A stretch of DNA of 51,664 bases from Sphingobium sp. CCH11-B1 (GCF_001556865.1 NZ_LSJY01000056.1:1-51664); one strand, 5' to 3'. Shown: positions 24,090 to 33,850, counted from the first letter of the stretch. The notes: a model not told the origin generated them from the letters alone. A program made the numbers and translations.

Positions 24090-24718
24090 TGCCTCATGTC
24101 TATGAAACCGATGGCGCTGCCATCTATCGCCAGTCCTTCGCAATGATTCGCGCCGAAGCCGATCTGCTGCGCTTTTCAGCCGATGAGGAACAGGTGGCGG
24201 TGCGCATGATCCATGCCGCCGGGATGGTGGATCTTGCCGCGCATATCCGCTTTTCATCCGGCTTTGCGAGTGTTGCGCGGGCAGCGCTGGCCGCTGGCGC
24301 GCCGGTGCTGTGCGATGCACGGATGGTGTCCGAGGGGATCACCCGCGCACGGCTGCCCGCCGCCAATCCGATCATCTGTACGCTGAATGCGCCGCAAGTG
24401 CCGGACATGGCGCGGGCCATGGGCAACACCCGTTCCGCCGCCGCGCTGGAACTGTGGCGACCGCATCTGGCAGGCGCGGTAGTGGCCATCGGCAACGCGC
24501 CGACCGCGCTGTTCCATCTGCTGAATATGCTGGAAGATCCCGATTGCCCGCGCCCGGCGGCGATCATCGGCTGTCCGGTGGGCTTTGTCGGCGCAGCCGA
24601 ATCCAAGGCCGCGTTGTGGGCCGCGCCGCCGGTGCCGTGCTGCATCGTCGATGGGCGGCTGGGCGGCAGCGCGATCACGGTGGCCGCGATCAACGCTCTC
24701 GCGAGTCGCGCCGAATGA
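24089..24718 (+). CDS. cobH: Precorrin-8X methylmutase
   Basis: A 209-residue mutase moving the C-11 methyl to C-12 to give hydrogenobyrinic acid. Family blocks: YRQSFAMIRAEADL, VRMIHAAGMVDLA (catalytic histidine), APVLCDARMVSEGI, AVVAIGNAPTALFHL and IIGCPVGFVGAAESKAAL. It starts at ATG 24089 sharing one base with the cobG stop and ends in a 4-base overlap with cobI. Confidence 0.95.
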   Translation: MPHVYETDGAAIYRQSFAMIRAEADLLRFSADEEQVAVRMIHAAGMVDLAAHIRFSSGFASVARAALAAGAPVLCDARMVSEGITRARLPAANPIICTLNAPQVPDMARAMGNTRSAAALELWRPHLAGAVVAIGNAPTALFHLLNMLEDPDCPRPAAIIGCPVGFVGAAESKAALWAAPPVPCCIVDGRLGGSAITVAAINALASRAE

Positions 24719-25452
24719 GTGTGACCATAGCTTGCGGAACGATCCACGGCGTCGGGCTTGGTCCCGGCGCGGCCGATCTGCTGAGCGTGCGCGCCGACCG
24801 TCTGGTGCGCGGGGCGCGCCACGTTGCCTATTTCCGCAAGGCCGGGCGGCCGGGACGGGCGCGGCGGATTGTCGATGGCATGCTGCGCGCCGACGTGATC
24901 GAAATCCCGATGGAATATCCGGTGACCACCGAAATTCCGCTGTCCGACCCGCGCTACAACGACTGTCTTTCCGCCTTCTATGCCGAATGCACGCAGCGGC
25001 TGCTCGTACTGGCACAGGCGGGCGAGGATGTGGTTGTGCTGTGTGAGGGCGATCCGTTCTTCTACGGCTCGTTCATGCATCTTCATGGCCGTTTGGCAGG
25101 CTTGGTCCCGGTGACGGTGGTGCCGGGCATCACCGGCATGGCCGGGGCATGGAACGCGACTGACATTCCCATCACCTGGGGCGACGACGTACTGACGGTA
25201 GCCATGGCAACCCTGCCCGAGGACGAACTGGCCCGGCGCATCCGCGATACTGATGCGCTGGTGGTGATGAAGATCGGGCGCAACCTGCCCAAATTGCGCC
25301 GCGCGGTGGCGGCGGCCGGGCGCGAGGACGCCGCCTGGCTGGTCGAACATGCCGCCATGCCCGGCCAGCGCGTCACGCGGTTGATCGAGGCGACCAGCGT
25401 CACACCCTATTTCTCGATCCTGCTGATTCATGGACAGGGAAGGCGGCCATGA
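24715..25452 (+). CDS. cobI: Precorrin-2 C20-methyltransferase
   Basis: A 245-residue SAM-dependent methyltransferase giving precorrin-3A. Class III fold motifs: GVGLGPGAADLLSVRA at the N terminus, VVLCEGDPFFYGSFMH and VVPGITGMAGAW. ATGA overlap with cobH upstream and with cobJ downstream. Confidence 0.94.
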   Translation: MSVTIACGTIHGVGLGPGAADLLSVRADRLVRGARHVAYFRKAGRPGRARRIVDGMLRADVIEIPMEYPVTTEIPLSDPRYNDCLSAFYAECTQRLLVLAQAGEDVVVLCEGDPFFYGSFMHLHGRLAGLVPVTVVPGITGMAGAWNATDIPITWGDDVLTVAMATLPEDELARRIRDTDALVVMKIGRNLPKLRRAVAAAGREDAAWLVEHAAMPGQRVTRLIEATSVTPYFSILLIHGQGRRP

Positions 25453-26222
25453 GTGCCGGGGCCATGAGCGGCTGGCTGGCCATCGCCGGTCTGGGGCCGG
25501 GGGATGAGGCGCTGATTACGCCCGAAGTCACCGCTGCTCTGGCCGGGGCGAGCGATGTTATCGGCTATATTCCCTATGTCGCCCGCATCGCCCCCCGCGC
25601 GGGGCTGACGCTGCACCCGTCCGACAACCGGGTGGAGCTGGATCGCGCGGCCCATGCGCTGGAGCTGGCGGCGCAGGGCCGGCGCGTGGTGGTGGTGTCG
25701 TCTGGCGATCCGGGCGTGTTCGCGATGGCCGCTGCCGTGTTCGAGGCGCTGGAGGCTGGCCCGGCCCATTGGCGCAATCTCGACATTCGGGTGCTGCCCG
25801 GCATCACCGCCATGCTGGCCGCCAGCGCGCGGGCGGGGGCGCCGCTGGGGCATGACTTTTGCGCCATTAACCTGTCGGACAATCTCAAACCCTGGCCGCT
25901 GATCGAAAAGCGGCTGCGATTGGCGGCGGAAGCAGATTTCGCCATGGCCTTTTACAACCCGAGGTCGAAGGCCCGGCCCGAAGGGTTCAAGCGCGTGCTG
26001 GAACTGCTGCGCGAGGTGTGCGGCCCTGATCGCCCGATCCTGTTCGCCCGTGCGGTTTCGACGCCTGACGAGCAATTGCGGATCGTACCGCTGGCTGAGG
26101 CGCGCGCGGACATGGCCGATATGCGCACGATGGTGATCGTCGGATCAAGCATGACGCGGATCATCGATGGGCCCGCGCGCCCGATCCTTTACACCCCCCG
26201 GTCGGTCACGGTTTCAGCATGA
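25449..26222 (+). CDS. cobJ: Precorrin-3B C17-methyltransferase
   Basis: A 257-residue class III methyltransferase that methylates C-17 with ring contraction, giving precorrin-4. Motifs: AGLGPGDEALITPE, VVSSGDPGVFAMAA, VLPGITAMLAASARAG and DFCAINLSDNLKPW. Its last 34 bases overlap the 3' end of cobK, which runs the other way. Confidence 0.94.
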   Translation: MSAGAMSGWLAIAGLGPGDEALITPEVTAALAGASDVIGYIPYVARIAPRAGLTLHPSDNRVELDRAAHALELAAQGRRVVVVSSGDPGVFAMAAAVFEALEAGPAHWRNLDIRVLPGITAMLAASARAGAPLGHDFCAINLSDNLKPWPLIEKRLRLAAEADFAMAFYNPRSKARPEGFKRVLELLREVCGPDRPILFARAVSTPDEQLRIVPLAEARADMADMRTMVIVGSSMTRIIDGPARPILYTPRSVTVSA

Positions 26223-26950
26223 TGACCCAACCAGGAAAGCACATCTTGGGTATCATAAACCTCGGCCCGGTTGGGAATGGCGGGACGGTCAATCATCAGG
26301 ATCGGCAAGCCCAGATTGCGCGCCGCGATCAGCTTGGCATTGGCGCCGCTGCCGCCCGCATTCTTGCAAACCACCAGATCGATGGCGTGGGTCTGCAACA
26401 ATGCGCTGTCTCCAGCGGCAGTGAACGGCCCGCGATCAACGATCAGGGTGTGATGGGGCAAGCCCGGCGGCTGTTCCGGCGCGTCCACGAAACGCAGCAG
26501 ATAGTGGTGCTGTGGCTGGGCGGCGAAGGCTTCCACATGCATTCGTCCCAACGCCAGCATGACGCGGCGGGCTGGCCCGGCCAGCGCGGCGACCGCGCCG
26601 TCGATGTCCGTAACGTGGGTCCAGCGGTCACCAGCGACCGGCTCCCACGCACGACGGGTCAACGCCACATGAGGCACCCCGGCCAGACGGGCCGCCTCCA
26701 CCGCATGACGGCTCATCGTCGCGGCGAAGGGGTGGGTGGCATCGACCAGATGAGTCACGCGATGGTGGCGCAGATAATCGGCCAGCCCCGCAACTCCGCC
26801 GAACCCGCCAACCCGCACCGGAACCGGCTGAGCACGGGGGTTTGCGGTCCGTCCGGCATAGCTGAGCGTCGCCGCAATGCCGCGCTTCGCGAGCAATCGG
26901 GCAAGCGCGCTGGCCTCGGTTGTGCCGCCCAGCAGGAGGACATTGGGCAT
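26189..26950 (-). CDS. cobK: Precorrin-6A reductase, inverted within the operon
   Basis: A 253-residue NADPH-dependent reductase giving precorrin-6B. Motifs: VLLLGGTTEASALARLLA (nucleotide site), VDATHPFAATMS, ALGRMHVEAF and VCKNAGGSGANAKLIAARN. It is the only gene on the minus strand in the cob operon. Its end overlaps cobJ by 34 bp, and its start codon overlaps the start codon of cobL by 2 bp (CATG at 26948-26951). Its ribosome site AGGAGAGG lies inside cobL. It therefore needs its own promoter, inside cobL or further right, and could produce RNA antisense to the cobJ end. An open frame extends upstream to 27832 but is the reverse of cobL. Confidence 0.93.
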   Translation of the reverse strand: MPNVLLLGGTTEASALARLLAKRGIAATLSYAGRTANPRAQPVPVRVGGFGGVAGLADYLRHHRVTHLVDATHPFAATMSRHAVEAARLAGVPHVALTRRAWEPVAGDRWTHVTDIDGAVAALAGPARRVMLALGRMHVEAFAAQPQHHYLLRFVDAPEQPPGLPHHTLIVDRGPFTAAGDSALLQTHAIDLVVCKNAGGSGANAKLIAARNLGLPILMIDRPAIPNRAEVYDTQDVLSWLGHHAETVTDRGV

Positions 26951-28157
26951 GGTTGAGTCCTCTCCTGAAGCGTGGTTGACGATCATCGGCATCGGTGAGG
27001 ACGGGCCGGATGGCCTGTCCGCCGCTGGCCGCGCGGCGCTGGCGCAGGCTGAACTGGTCATGGGACCGGCCCGGCATCTTGCGCTGCTGCCCGCGATTAG
27101 CTGCCCGGTGATGGAATGGCCAGTGCCGTTTGCCGACGGTATTGCCCTTTTGATGCAACATCGCGGACGGCGCGTGGTGATGCTGGCGTCGGGCGATCCG
27201 TTCTGGTTCGGCGCGGGAACTAGCGTAACCCGCCACCTCGAACCGGGCGAATGGGTGGCGATCCCCGCGCCCTCCACGTTCACGCTGGCCACCGCGCGGT
27301 TGGGCTGGCCGCTTGAGGATGTGGCCTGCCTTGGCCTGCACGCTGCCCCGTTAGAGCGACTTAAGCCCCACTTGGCGCCGGGGCAGCGCGTGATTGCACT
27401 GTTGCGCGATGGCGAGGCGGTGACCGCGTTGGCGGACTGTCTGTCCGGGCAGGGGTTCGGCCCTTCGATGCTGCATGTGATGGAAGCATTGGGCGGCCCA
27501 CGCGAACGGATGCGCGGCGTAACCGCCGAGGCGCTGTCCTTTACCGACATCGCCCATCCGGTTGCGGTCGGGATCGACTGTGCCGGGCACGGTGATGCCT
27601 TGCCGCTGACGGCGGGCCGACCGGACCACTGGTTTGCATCCGACGGGCAGATCACCAAGCGCCCGGTGCGTGCGCTGACGCTGTCGGCGCTGGCCCCGCG
27701 CGGCGGTGAATTGCTGTGGGATATTGGCGCAGGATCGGGATCGATCGGGATCGAATGGCTGCTGGCCCACCCGGCCAACCGGGCCTGTGCGATAGAAGCT
27801 GATCCGGTGCGCGCGGACCGTGCGCGAGCCAATGCAGTCGCGCTGGGCGTTGATCAACTGAAAGTGTTTATCGGACGCGCGCCGGATGCCTTGCCGGATG
27901 GTCCGGCACCCGATGCGGTGTTTATCGGCGGCGGATTGTCGGAAGCCTTGCTGGACACACTATGGGCAGGTTTGCCCGCCGGAACAAGGCTGGTGGCCAA
28001 TGCGGTGACGCTGGAATCAGAAGCACTGCTGACGCGCTGGCATGGCCAAAAAGGCGGGAGTTTGCTGCGGATCGAACTGGCAGATGCCGCTCCACTGGGC
28101 AACCGTCACGGCTGGCGCGCCCGCTATCCCGTGGTGCAGTGGAGCGTGACGCTATGA
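26949..28157 (+). CDS. cobL: Precorrin-6Y C5,15-methyltransferase (decarboxylating)
   Basis: A 402-residue bifunctional enzyme methylating C-5 and C-15 with decarboxylation, giving precorrin-8X. Residues 1-205 are the CbiE-like class III methyltransferase ([31 protein letters not shown]). Residues about 220-402 are the CbiT-like Rossmann domain ([17 protein letters not shown]). Start: ATG 26949 with AGGAGG about 10 bases upstream, inside the reversed cobK. Confidence 0.94.
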   Translation: MVESSPEAWLTIIGIGEDGPDGLSAAGRAALAQAELVMGPARHLALLPAISCPVMEWPVPFADGIALLMQHRGRRVVMLASGDPFWFGAGTSVTRHLEPGEWVAIPAPSTFTLATARLGWPLEDVACLGLHAAPLERLKPHLAPGQRVIALLRDGEAVTALADCLSGQGFGPSMLHVMEALGGPRERMRGVTAEALSFTDIAHPVAVGIDCAGHGDALPLTAGRPDHWFASDGQITKRPVRALTLSALAPRGGELLWDIGAGSGSIGIEWLLAHPANRACAIEADPVRADRARANAVALGVDQLKVFIGRAPDALPDGPAPDAVFIGGGLSEALLDTLWAGLPAGTRLVANAVTLESEALLTRWHGQKGGSLLRIELADAAPLGNRHGWRARYPVVQWSVTL

Positions 28158-28534
28158 TTGTCGCAGGCTTCGGCTTTCGGTCGGGCGCGGCCTTGCCTTC
28201 GCTGCGCGCGGCGTTCGCGCTGGCAGGGCAGGGGCAACCGCCGGTGACGCATCTGGCCACAGCGCACGACAAGCTCGCGGTGCTGCTTCCGTTGGCCAAA
28301 GCGCTGGGCCTGCCGCTGATGGGCGTCGCTTCCGATGCATTGGCCGCCGTTTCCACCCCCACGCGCTCCATCGCCAGCCTGAATGCTCGTCACGTCGGCA
28401 GCGTGGCAGAGGCATCGGCACTGGCCGCCGCTGGCGCTGGCGCGTGCCTGTTGGCACCGCGCCGAATCTCTCCCGATCGCATGGCGACATGCGCCATTGC
28501 CGCCAGTGTCAACCTTCAGGAACCTACGACATGA
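28154..28534 (+). CDS. cobE: Cobalamin biosynthesis protein, CobE/CbiG C-terminal type
   Basis: A 126-residue protein matching the C-terminal domain of CbiG. The opening [19 protein letters not shown] and the block [19 protein letters not shown] are typical. Its exact role in the aerobic pathway is not established. ATGA overlaps on both sides (cobL and cobM). Confidence 0.82.
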   Translation: MIVAGFGFRSGAALPSLRAAFALAGQGQPPVTHLATAHDKLAVLLPLAKALGLPLMGVASDALAAVSTPTRSIASLNARHVGSVAEASALAAAGAGACLLAPRRISPDRMATCAIAASVNLQEPTT

Positions 28535-29316
28535 CCGTCCACTTCATCGGCGCCGGTCCCGGCGCGCCCGACCTGCTCACCTTGCGCGGACGCGATCTGA
28601 TCGCGCGCAGCCCGGTGTGCCTTTACGCCGGGTCGCTGATCCCGGTCGCCGTGCTCGATCATTGCCCGCCGGACGCCCGGATCGTGAATACCGCGCCGCT
28701 GGAACTGGACCAGATCATGGCCGAGATCGCTGTTGCTCATGCCGCCGGGCACGATGTGGCGCGATTGCATTCGGGCGACCTGTCGGTGTGGTCGGCGATG
28801 GGCGAGCAATTGCGCCGCCTGCGCGCGCTGGACATTCCTTTTACCGTGACGCCCGGTGTCCCGGCGTTCGCCGCCGCCGCTGCTGCGCTGGAGGCAGAGC
28901 TGACGCTGCCCGCGCTGTCGCAATCGCTGGTGCTGACTCGCACGCCGGGCCGCGCCAGCACGATGCCACCCGCCGAAAGCCTGACCAATTTTGCCGTGAC
29001 CGGCGCGACGCTGGCCATTCACCTGTCGGTCCACAATCTGGCGCAAGTGGTGGCCGACCTGACGCCAGCCTATGGCGCGGATTGCCCCGTCGCCGTGGTC
29101 TGGCGCGCCAGCTGGCCTGATCAACGGATCGTGCGCGCCACGCTCGACACGATCGAGCAGGCCGTGGCGGGAAGCATGGAGCGCACCGCCCTGATCCTGG
29201 TCGGGCGCGTGCTGGCGGCTGAGAATTTTGCCGAAAGCAGCCTTTATGCGCCCGGCTATGACCGCCGCTTCCGGCCCCAGGATGCCTCTTCGCGCTTCTC
29301 GGAGGCATCCGAATGA
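28531..29316 (+). CDS. cobM: Precorrin-4 C11-methyltransferase
   Basis: A 261-residue class III SAM methyltransferase giving precorrin-5. Motifs: [44 protein letters not shown] and [13 protein letters not shown]. Start: ATG 28531, a 4-base overlap with cobE. 4-base overlap with cobB. Confidence 0.94.
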   Translation: MTVHFIGAGPGAPDLLTLRGRDLIARSPVCLYAGSLIPVAVLDHCPPDARIVNTAPLELDQIMAEIAVAHAAGHDVARLHSGDLSVWSAMGEQLRRLRALDIPFTVTPGVPAFAAAAAALEAELTLPALSQSLVLTRTPGRASTMPPAESLTNFAVTGATLAIHLSVHNLAQVVADLTPAYGADCPVAVVWRASWPDQRIVRATLDTIEQAVAGSMERTALILVGRVLAAENFAESSLYAPGYDRRFRPQDASSRFSEASE

Positions 29317-30644
29317 GCGTGCCGGGCTTGATCATTGCCGCCCCGGCATCGGGGACAGGCAAGACTACCGTGATGCTGGGCTTGCTTCGCGCGCTGAGCG
29401 AGGACGGACTGACGGTGCAGCCGTTCAAGAGCGGACCGGACTATATCGACCCGGCGTTTCACCGGGCGGCTTGCGGCAGGTCGTCGTTCAACCTCGACAG
29501 TTGGGCGATGGACGGCGAGCTGCTCGACGCTATCGCGGCCGAGGCGGCAGGGGCGGACATGGTGCTCGCCGAAGGGTCGATGGGGCTTTACGATGGCGTT
29601 GCCAGCAACGGTGCCTCAGGTAACGGCGCCAGCGCCGAAATGGCGCGCCGCATGGGCTGGCCCGTGGTGCTCGTGCTGGACGTTTCGGGGCAGGCACAGT
29701 CAGCAGCAGCCACTGCGCTGGGCTTCAAGAGCCTCGATCCGCATTTGCCGTTCGCGGGCGTGATCCTCAATCGTGTCGCCAGTCCGCGCCATGAACGACT
29801 GGTGCGCAAGGGGATGGAGGCGGTCGGGATACCTGTCCTGGGGGCGTTGCCCCGGCGCGGCGACCTGACCTTGCCTGAGCGCCATCTGGGGCTGGTGCAG
29901 GCTGTCGAGCATCCCGACCTGGACCGGGCGATCGCTGACTACGCCGCATTCTTGCGCGCCCATGCCGATCTCGACGCCATTCGCCGCGCGGCGAGGCGGA
30001 TTCCGGTGCCAGCGGATCGGGTCGAGAGCCGCCTTCCGGTGCCCCCGGCACAGCGCATCGCCATCGCGCGCGACGCAGCCTTTTCCTTCATCTATCCGCA
30101 CCTGGTGGAGGGCTGGCGACGGGCCGGGGCGGAAATCCTGCCGTTTTCTCCGCTGGCCAATGAAGCGCCAGCATCCCATGCCGACTGCGTCTGGCTGCCG
30201 GGCGGCTATCCCGAACTGCATGCCGGCAAGCTTGCGGCGGCGGGCACCTTCCTGTCCGGCCTGCGCAACCATGCCGAAACGCGCGCAGTCCATGGCGAAT
30301 GTGGTGGCTACATGGTGCTTGGCGAGGCTCTGATTGACAAGGCGGGCGTCGCCCACCGCATGGCCGGTCTGCTGGGGCTGGTCACCAGCCATGCCGAGCG
30401 CAAGATGCATCTGGGCTATCGCCTTGCAGAATTGCTGTCTCCCATATCGGGCATTCCTGTTGGCACACGACTGTGCGGGCACGAGTTCCATTACTCCACC
30501 ATTGTCGAACAGCGCGATGCCCCGCTGGCCCGGGTCACCGACGCCAATGGCGATGCGGTGGCCGAAACCGGATCGCGGCGGGGGCATGTGACCGGGACGT
30601 TCTTCCACATGATCGCACCCCTCAATAGCCGGGGTGCGGCATGA
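29313..30644 (+). CDS. cobB: Hydrogenobyrinic/cobyrinic acid a,c-diamide synthase
   Basis: A 443-residue glutamine-dependent amidase of side chains a and c. An N-terminal ATP-binding domain ([31 protein letters not shown]) is followed by a class I glutaminase-like domain with the nucleophile in [11 protein letters not shown] and the histidine region GHEFHYS. In the aerobic route it acts before cobalt insertion. ATGA overlaps with cobM and cobA. Confidence 0.94.
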   Translation: MSVPGLIIAAPASGTGKTTVMLGLLRALSEDGLTVQPFKSGPDYIDPAFHRAACGRSSFNLDSWAMDGELLDAIAAEAAGADMVLAEGSMGLYDGVASNGASGNGASAEMARRMGWPVVLVLDVSGQAQSAAATALGFKSLDPHLPFAGVILNRVASPRHERLVRKGMEAVGIPVLGALPRRGDLTLPERHLGLVQAVEHPDLDRAIADYAAFLRAHADLDAIRRAARRIPVPADRVESRLPVPPAQRIAIARDAAFSFIYPHLVEGWRRAGAEILPFSPLANEAPASHADCVWLPGGYPELHAGKLAAAGTFLSGLRNHAETRAVHGECGGYMVLGEALIDKAGVAHRMAGLLGLVTSHAERKMHLGYRLAELLSPISGIPVGTRLCGHEFHYSTIVEQRDAPLARVTDANGDAVAETGSRRGHVTGTFFHMIAPLNSRGAA

Positions 30645-31363
30645 GCGGTTTCGTGTCGTTTGTCGGAGCGGGGCCGGGCGATCCTGACCTCCTGACGATA
30701 AAAGCCGCCGCACGTCTCGATACTGCCGATGCCATCCTTTTCGACGACCTGGCATCGCGGACGATCCTCGATCGCGCGCGCCGGGACGTGAAACTGGTCC
30801 CGGTCGGCAAACGGGCAGGACGCCCGTCGCCCTCGCAGGCCGAAGTCAACCGGCTGCTGGTGGAACATGCCCAGGCCGGCTTGCACGTGGTGCGGCTCAA
30901 ATCGGGGGACGCCGGCATATTCGGACGACTGGAGGAAGAGATAGACGCGCTGCGCAAGGCCGGGATCGCCTTCGAAATCGTTCCTGGCGTCAGTGCGGCA
31001 AGCGCGGCGGCGGCAGCGATCGGCATTCCGCTCACCCGGCGTGAACAAGCACGACGGGTACAGTTTGTGACCGGCCACGGCGTCAATGGCCAGTTACCGG
31101 ACGACCTCAACATGGCTGCGCTGGCCGATCCGCGCGCGACAACGGTTGTGTACATGGCGCGGCGAACCTTTCCCGCGCTGGTCGAACGGCTGCTGGAGAG
31201 CGGGATGGCGCCCGAAACGCCCGCCATCCTTGCCGAGAATGTCGGGCACCAGGATCAGCGCATCACCAAAAGCAATATCACAGGCCTGGCGCGCGTGCTG
31301 GCCGAGGGGGGGCCGTCTGCCCCGGCCATCGTCCTCTACGGCCCGCTGGCGGAAGAAGCATGA
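30641..31363 (+). CDS. cobA: Uroporphyrinogen-III C-methyltransferase
   Basis: A 240-residue SUMT giving precorrin-2, the entry into both corrin and sirohaem synthesis. Motifs: FVGAGPGDPDLLTIKAA, VVRLKSGDAGIFGRLEEE and VPGVSAASAAAAAIGIPLT. It is single-domain (no CysG dehydrogenase half). Sirohaem for the NirB encoded in this window could draw on its product. Confidence 0.93.
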   Translation: MSGFVSFVGAGPGDPDLLTIKAAARLDTADAILFDDLASRTILDRARRDVKLVPVGKRAGRPSPSQAEVNRLLVEHAQAGLHVVRLKSGDAGIFGRLEEEIDALRKAGIAFEIVPGVSAASAAAAAIGIPLTRREQARRVQFVTGHGVNGQLPDDLNMAALADPRATTVVYMARRTFPALVERLLESGMAPETPAILAENVGHQDQRITKSNITGLARVLAEGGPSAPAIVLYGPLAEEA

Positions 31364-32127
31364 TCGACCTCCATCTCATCGGTATCGGCACTGGCAATCC
31401 GGATCACCTTACCGCCGAGGCTGTTCGCGTGATGAACGAGGCCGATCTCATCCTGCTGCCGCGCAAGGGGAGCGCGAAATCCGATCTGGTCGATTTGCGC
31501 CGCACGATCTGTGCGCAGGTCCTGCACCGGCCCGTGCGGATCATCGAATTCGACATGCCGGTGCGGGACGCGAGCGTGCCATATATGCAGGCGGTCGACG
31601 AATGGCATGACGCCATCGCGGCGGCGTGGCGCGAACGGATTGCAACGCATTTGCCGAATGGCGGGAGCCTCGCCTTGCTGGTCTGGGGCGACCCCTCGCT
31701 TTATGACAGCAGCTTGCGGATCTCTGATCGGCTCAAGGCCGCCGGCGTCGAGACGACGGTTCATGTGGTCCCCGGAATTACCAGCATCCATGCACTGACC
31801 GCGGCCCATGCCATTCCCCTCAACCCGTTGGCGGGAAGCGTCACGATCACCACTGGCCGGATGCTGCGCAAGCACGGCTGGCCTGCGGGGGCGGACACGG
31901 TCGTGGTGATGCTCGACAGCGGCTGTGCCTTCGAGGCGATCGAGTCCGCCGGAATCGAAATTTGGTGGGGCGCCTATCTCGGCATGCCGCAACAAGCGCT
32001 CGAACGGGGGACTCTGACTCAGGCCGCGCCCGGCATCGCCGCGCGCCGCGCTGATCTTCGCGCGCGCCACGGCTGGATCATGGACGTTTATCTGATGCGA
32101 AAGGAACTGGCCGATGGAAGCCGATAA
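31360..32127 (+). CDS. cobF: Precorrin-6A synthase (deacetylating)
   Basis: A 255-residue C1-methyltransferase that also releases the acetyl fragment, specific to the aerobic pathway. Motifs: LIGIGTGNPDHLTAEAVRVM, LVWGDPSLYDSS, VVPGITSIHALTAAH and MLDSGCAFE. It overlaps cobA by 4 bases and cobO by 14. Confidence 0.94.
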   Translation: MIDLHLIGIGTGNPDHLTAEAVRVMNEADLILLPRKGSAKSDLVDLRRTICAQVLHRPVRIIEFDMPVRDASVPYMQAVDEWHDAIAAAWRERIATHLPNGGSLALLVWGDPSLYDSSLRISDRLKAAGVETTVHVVPGITSIHALTAAHAIPLNPLAGSVTITTGRMLRKHGWPAGADTVVVMLDSGCAFEAIESAGIEIWWGAYLGMPQQALERGTLTQAAPGIAARRADLRARHGWIMDVYLMRKELADGSR

Positions 32128-32752
32128 CAATCAGGTCGCGCGAGAGGGTATTGCAGACGGAGACGCGCGCCATGCTGAAAAGATGCGCAAGAAGCAGACC
32201 GCGCAGGCCAAGATCATGGCCAATAAGACCCGCGAGAAGGGCCTGCTGATCGTCCACACCGGCAAGGGCAAGGGCAAGACCAGCGCGGCGCTGGGCATGG
32301 TGGTCCGCGCCATTGGCCACGGCATGAAAGTGGGCGTGGTCCAGTTCGTCAAAGGGGCGATGAAAACGGGTGAAAAGGCCGTGTTCGACGCCTTTCCCGA
32401 CAATGTCGAATTCAAGCCGATGGGCGAAGGTTTTACGTGGGACACACAGGACCGCACCCGCGACATCGCAGCCGCCCGCGCCGGTTGGGACGAGGTCAAG
32501 CGCATGATCGCTGACCCCAGCTATCACATGGTGCTGGCCGACGAACTGAACATCGTGCTGCGGTATGACTATCTGCCGGTCGATGAAGTGGTAGCGGTGC
32601 TGACCGCGCGCGACGCGATGAAGCATGTTATCGTCACGGGCCGCAATGCCCCCGACGCGCTTATCGAGGTGGCCGACCTCGTCACCGAGATGACCATGGT
32701 CAAGCACCCCTTCCGTTCAGGTGTGAAGGCGCAGGCGGGGATTGAGTTCTGA
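32114..32752 (+). CDS. cobO: Cob(I)yrinic acid a,c-diamide adenosyltransferase
   Basis: A 212-residue CobA/CobO-type adenosyltransferase that adds the upper 5'-deoxyadenosyl ligand. P-loop: VHTGKGKGKTSAALGMVVRA. Other blocks: VQFVKGAMKTGEK, VLADELNIVLRYDYL and VTGRNAPDALIE. The N-terminal 40 residues are charged (MRKKQTAQAKIMANKTREKG). No cob(II)yrinate reductase is seen nearby. Confidence 0.94.
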   Translation: MEADNNQVAREGIADGDARHAEKMRKKQTAQAKIMANKTREKGLLIVHTGKGKGKTSAALGMVVRAIGHGMKVGVVQFVKGAMKTGEKAVFDAFPDNVEFKPMGEGFTWDTQDRTRDIAAARAGWDEVKRMIADPSYHMVLADELNIVLRYDYLPVDEVVAVLTARDAMKHVIVTGRNAPDALIEVADLVTEMTMVKHPFRSGVKAQAGIEF

Positions 32753-33396
32753 GCGACGCCCCGCCTCTGTTCTACGCGGAATTTGCGGAGCAATTCACGC
32801 AATTGCTGCGCTGGCGGCGCGATGTGCGGCATTTCGACCGCCGCGCCGTTGGCGAAGCAGACATGTGTGCGCTGCTGGCCTGCGCCGCGATGGCGCCGTC
32901 GGTCGGCAATGCCCAGCCGTGGCGCTTTGTGCGCGTGCGGACGCCGGACATACGGGAGGCGCTGGCCGCGCATGCCGATGGGCAAAGCGCCCATGCGGCA
33001 GAGCGCTATGCCGGGCAGGCGCGGTACGATCACTACCTGTCGCTCAAGCTGCACGGCTTGCGTGAGGCGCCCGAACTGATCGCGGTGTTCTGTGACGAAC
33101 AGCCCGAGGCGGGGCACGGCCTTGGCATTGCCACCATGCCCGAAATGTTGCGCTATTCGTGCGTGCTGGCGATCCACAATCTGTGGCTGGCGGCGCGGCT
33201 GCGCGGGCTTGGCCTTGGCTGGGTGTCGATCGTTGATCCACCGGCGGTCCATGCCCTGCTCGACGTTCCCGCCACCTGGTCGCTGATCGCTCTGCTGTGC
33301 ATCGGTTACCCGGCAGACACGTCCGATACCCCCGAACTGGAACAGCGCGGCTGGCAGCAGCGTGAGCCGTGGGCCGACCGGGTGTTCGAACGATGA
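32749..33396 (+). CDS. bluB: 5,6-dimethylbenzimidazole synthase
   Basis: A nitroreductase-fold flavin enzyme that fragments FMNH2 with oxygen to make the lower ligand DMB. Motifs: RWRRDVRHFDRR, AAMAPSVGNAQPWRF, TMPEMLRYSCVLAIHNLWLAA and GLGWVSIVDPPAV. Start: the frame carries family-like sequence (SDAPPLFYAEFAEQFTQLLRW) back to CTG 32749, whose CTGA overlaps the cobO stop as the ATGA overlaps do elsewhere; a GGGG lies about 10 bases upstream. The only ordinary start, TTG 32803, would lose 18 residues. A CTG start is inferred. Length from CTG is 215 residues. Confidence 0.88.
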   Translation: MSDAPPLFYAEFAEQFTQLLRWRRDVRHFDRRAVGEADMCALLACAAMAPSVGNAQPWRFVRVRTPDIREALAAHADGQSAHAAERYAGQARYDHYLSLKLHGLREAPELIAVFCDEQPEAGHGLGIATMPEMLRYSCVLAIHNLWLAARLRGLGLGWVSIVDPPAVHALLDVPATWSLIALLCIGYPADTSDTPELEQRGWQQREPWADRVFER

Positions 33397-33421
33397 TTTT
33401 CAATCAAAGGACCAGAAAACC

Positions 33422-33850
33422 ATGCTGATACCCGTGGAGGACGGCCCCGCTATCGTGGCCTGCAACACCTGCCGCCACAGTGCCGATGCGCGTGAGGACG
33501 CCGCCGGAATGCGCGGCGGCGCGCAACTTGTTGCCGCGCTGCGCTCGGTTCAGCAGAGCGACTCGCGCTATGCCGGGGTCGCCGTGCAGGAAATGCCCTG
33601 CCTGTTTGCCTGCACCGATTTCTGCACCATCCACCTGCGCGCGCCGGGCAAGGTCGGCTACGTTTTGGGCCGGTTCACGCCGGACGAGGACGCCGCCACG
33701 GCCATTCTGGACTATGCCGTCCACTATGCTGCCAGTGAACATGGTCGGGTGCCGTTCAAGCAATGGCCGCAAGGCGTGAAGGGCCATTTCATCACCCGCA
33801 CCCAGGCTTCGTCGCGGAATGAGCCGGTTTGCCACGCTGGTCGCATTTGA
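33422..33850 (+). CDS. DUF1636 cysteine-rich protein of the cobalamin locus
   Basis: A 142-residue protein of unknown function found in cobalamin gene clusters. The cysteine pattern is thioredoxin-like-ferredoxin in style: ACNTCRHS near the N terminus and CLFACTDFCTIHLRAPGK mid-protein, suggesting a [2Fe-2S] cluster or metal site. Start: ATG 33422. The 3' end overlaps cobT by 32 bases, so translation of the two is probably coupled. Confidence 0.75.
   Translation: MLIPVEDGPAIVACNTCRHSADAREDAAGMRGGAQLVAALRSVQQSDSRYAGVAVQEMPCLFACTDFCTIHLRAPGKVGYVLGRFTPDEDAATAILDYAVHYAASEHGRVPFKQWPQGVKGHFITRTQASSRNEPVCHAGRI

Noticed and set aside
26189..27832. Apparent 547-residue protein extending cobK upstream
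   Set aside because: The upstream part is Ser/Arg/Pro-rich and is the complement of cobL. The CobK family start is at 26950.
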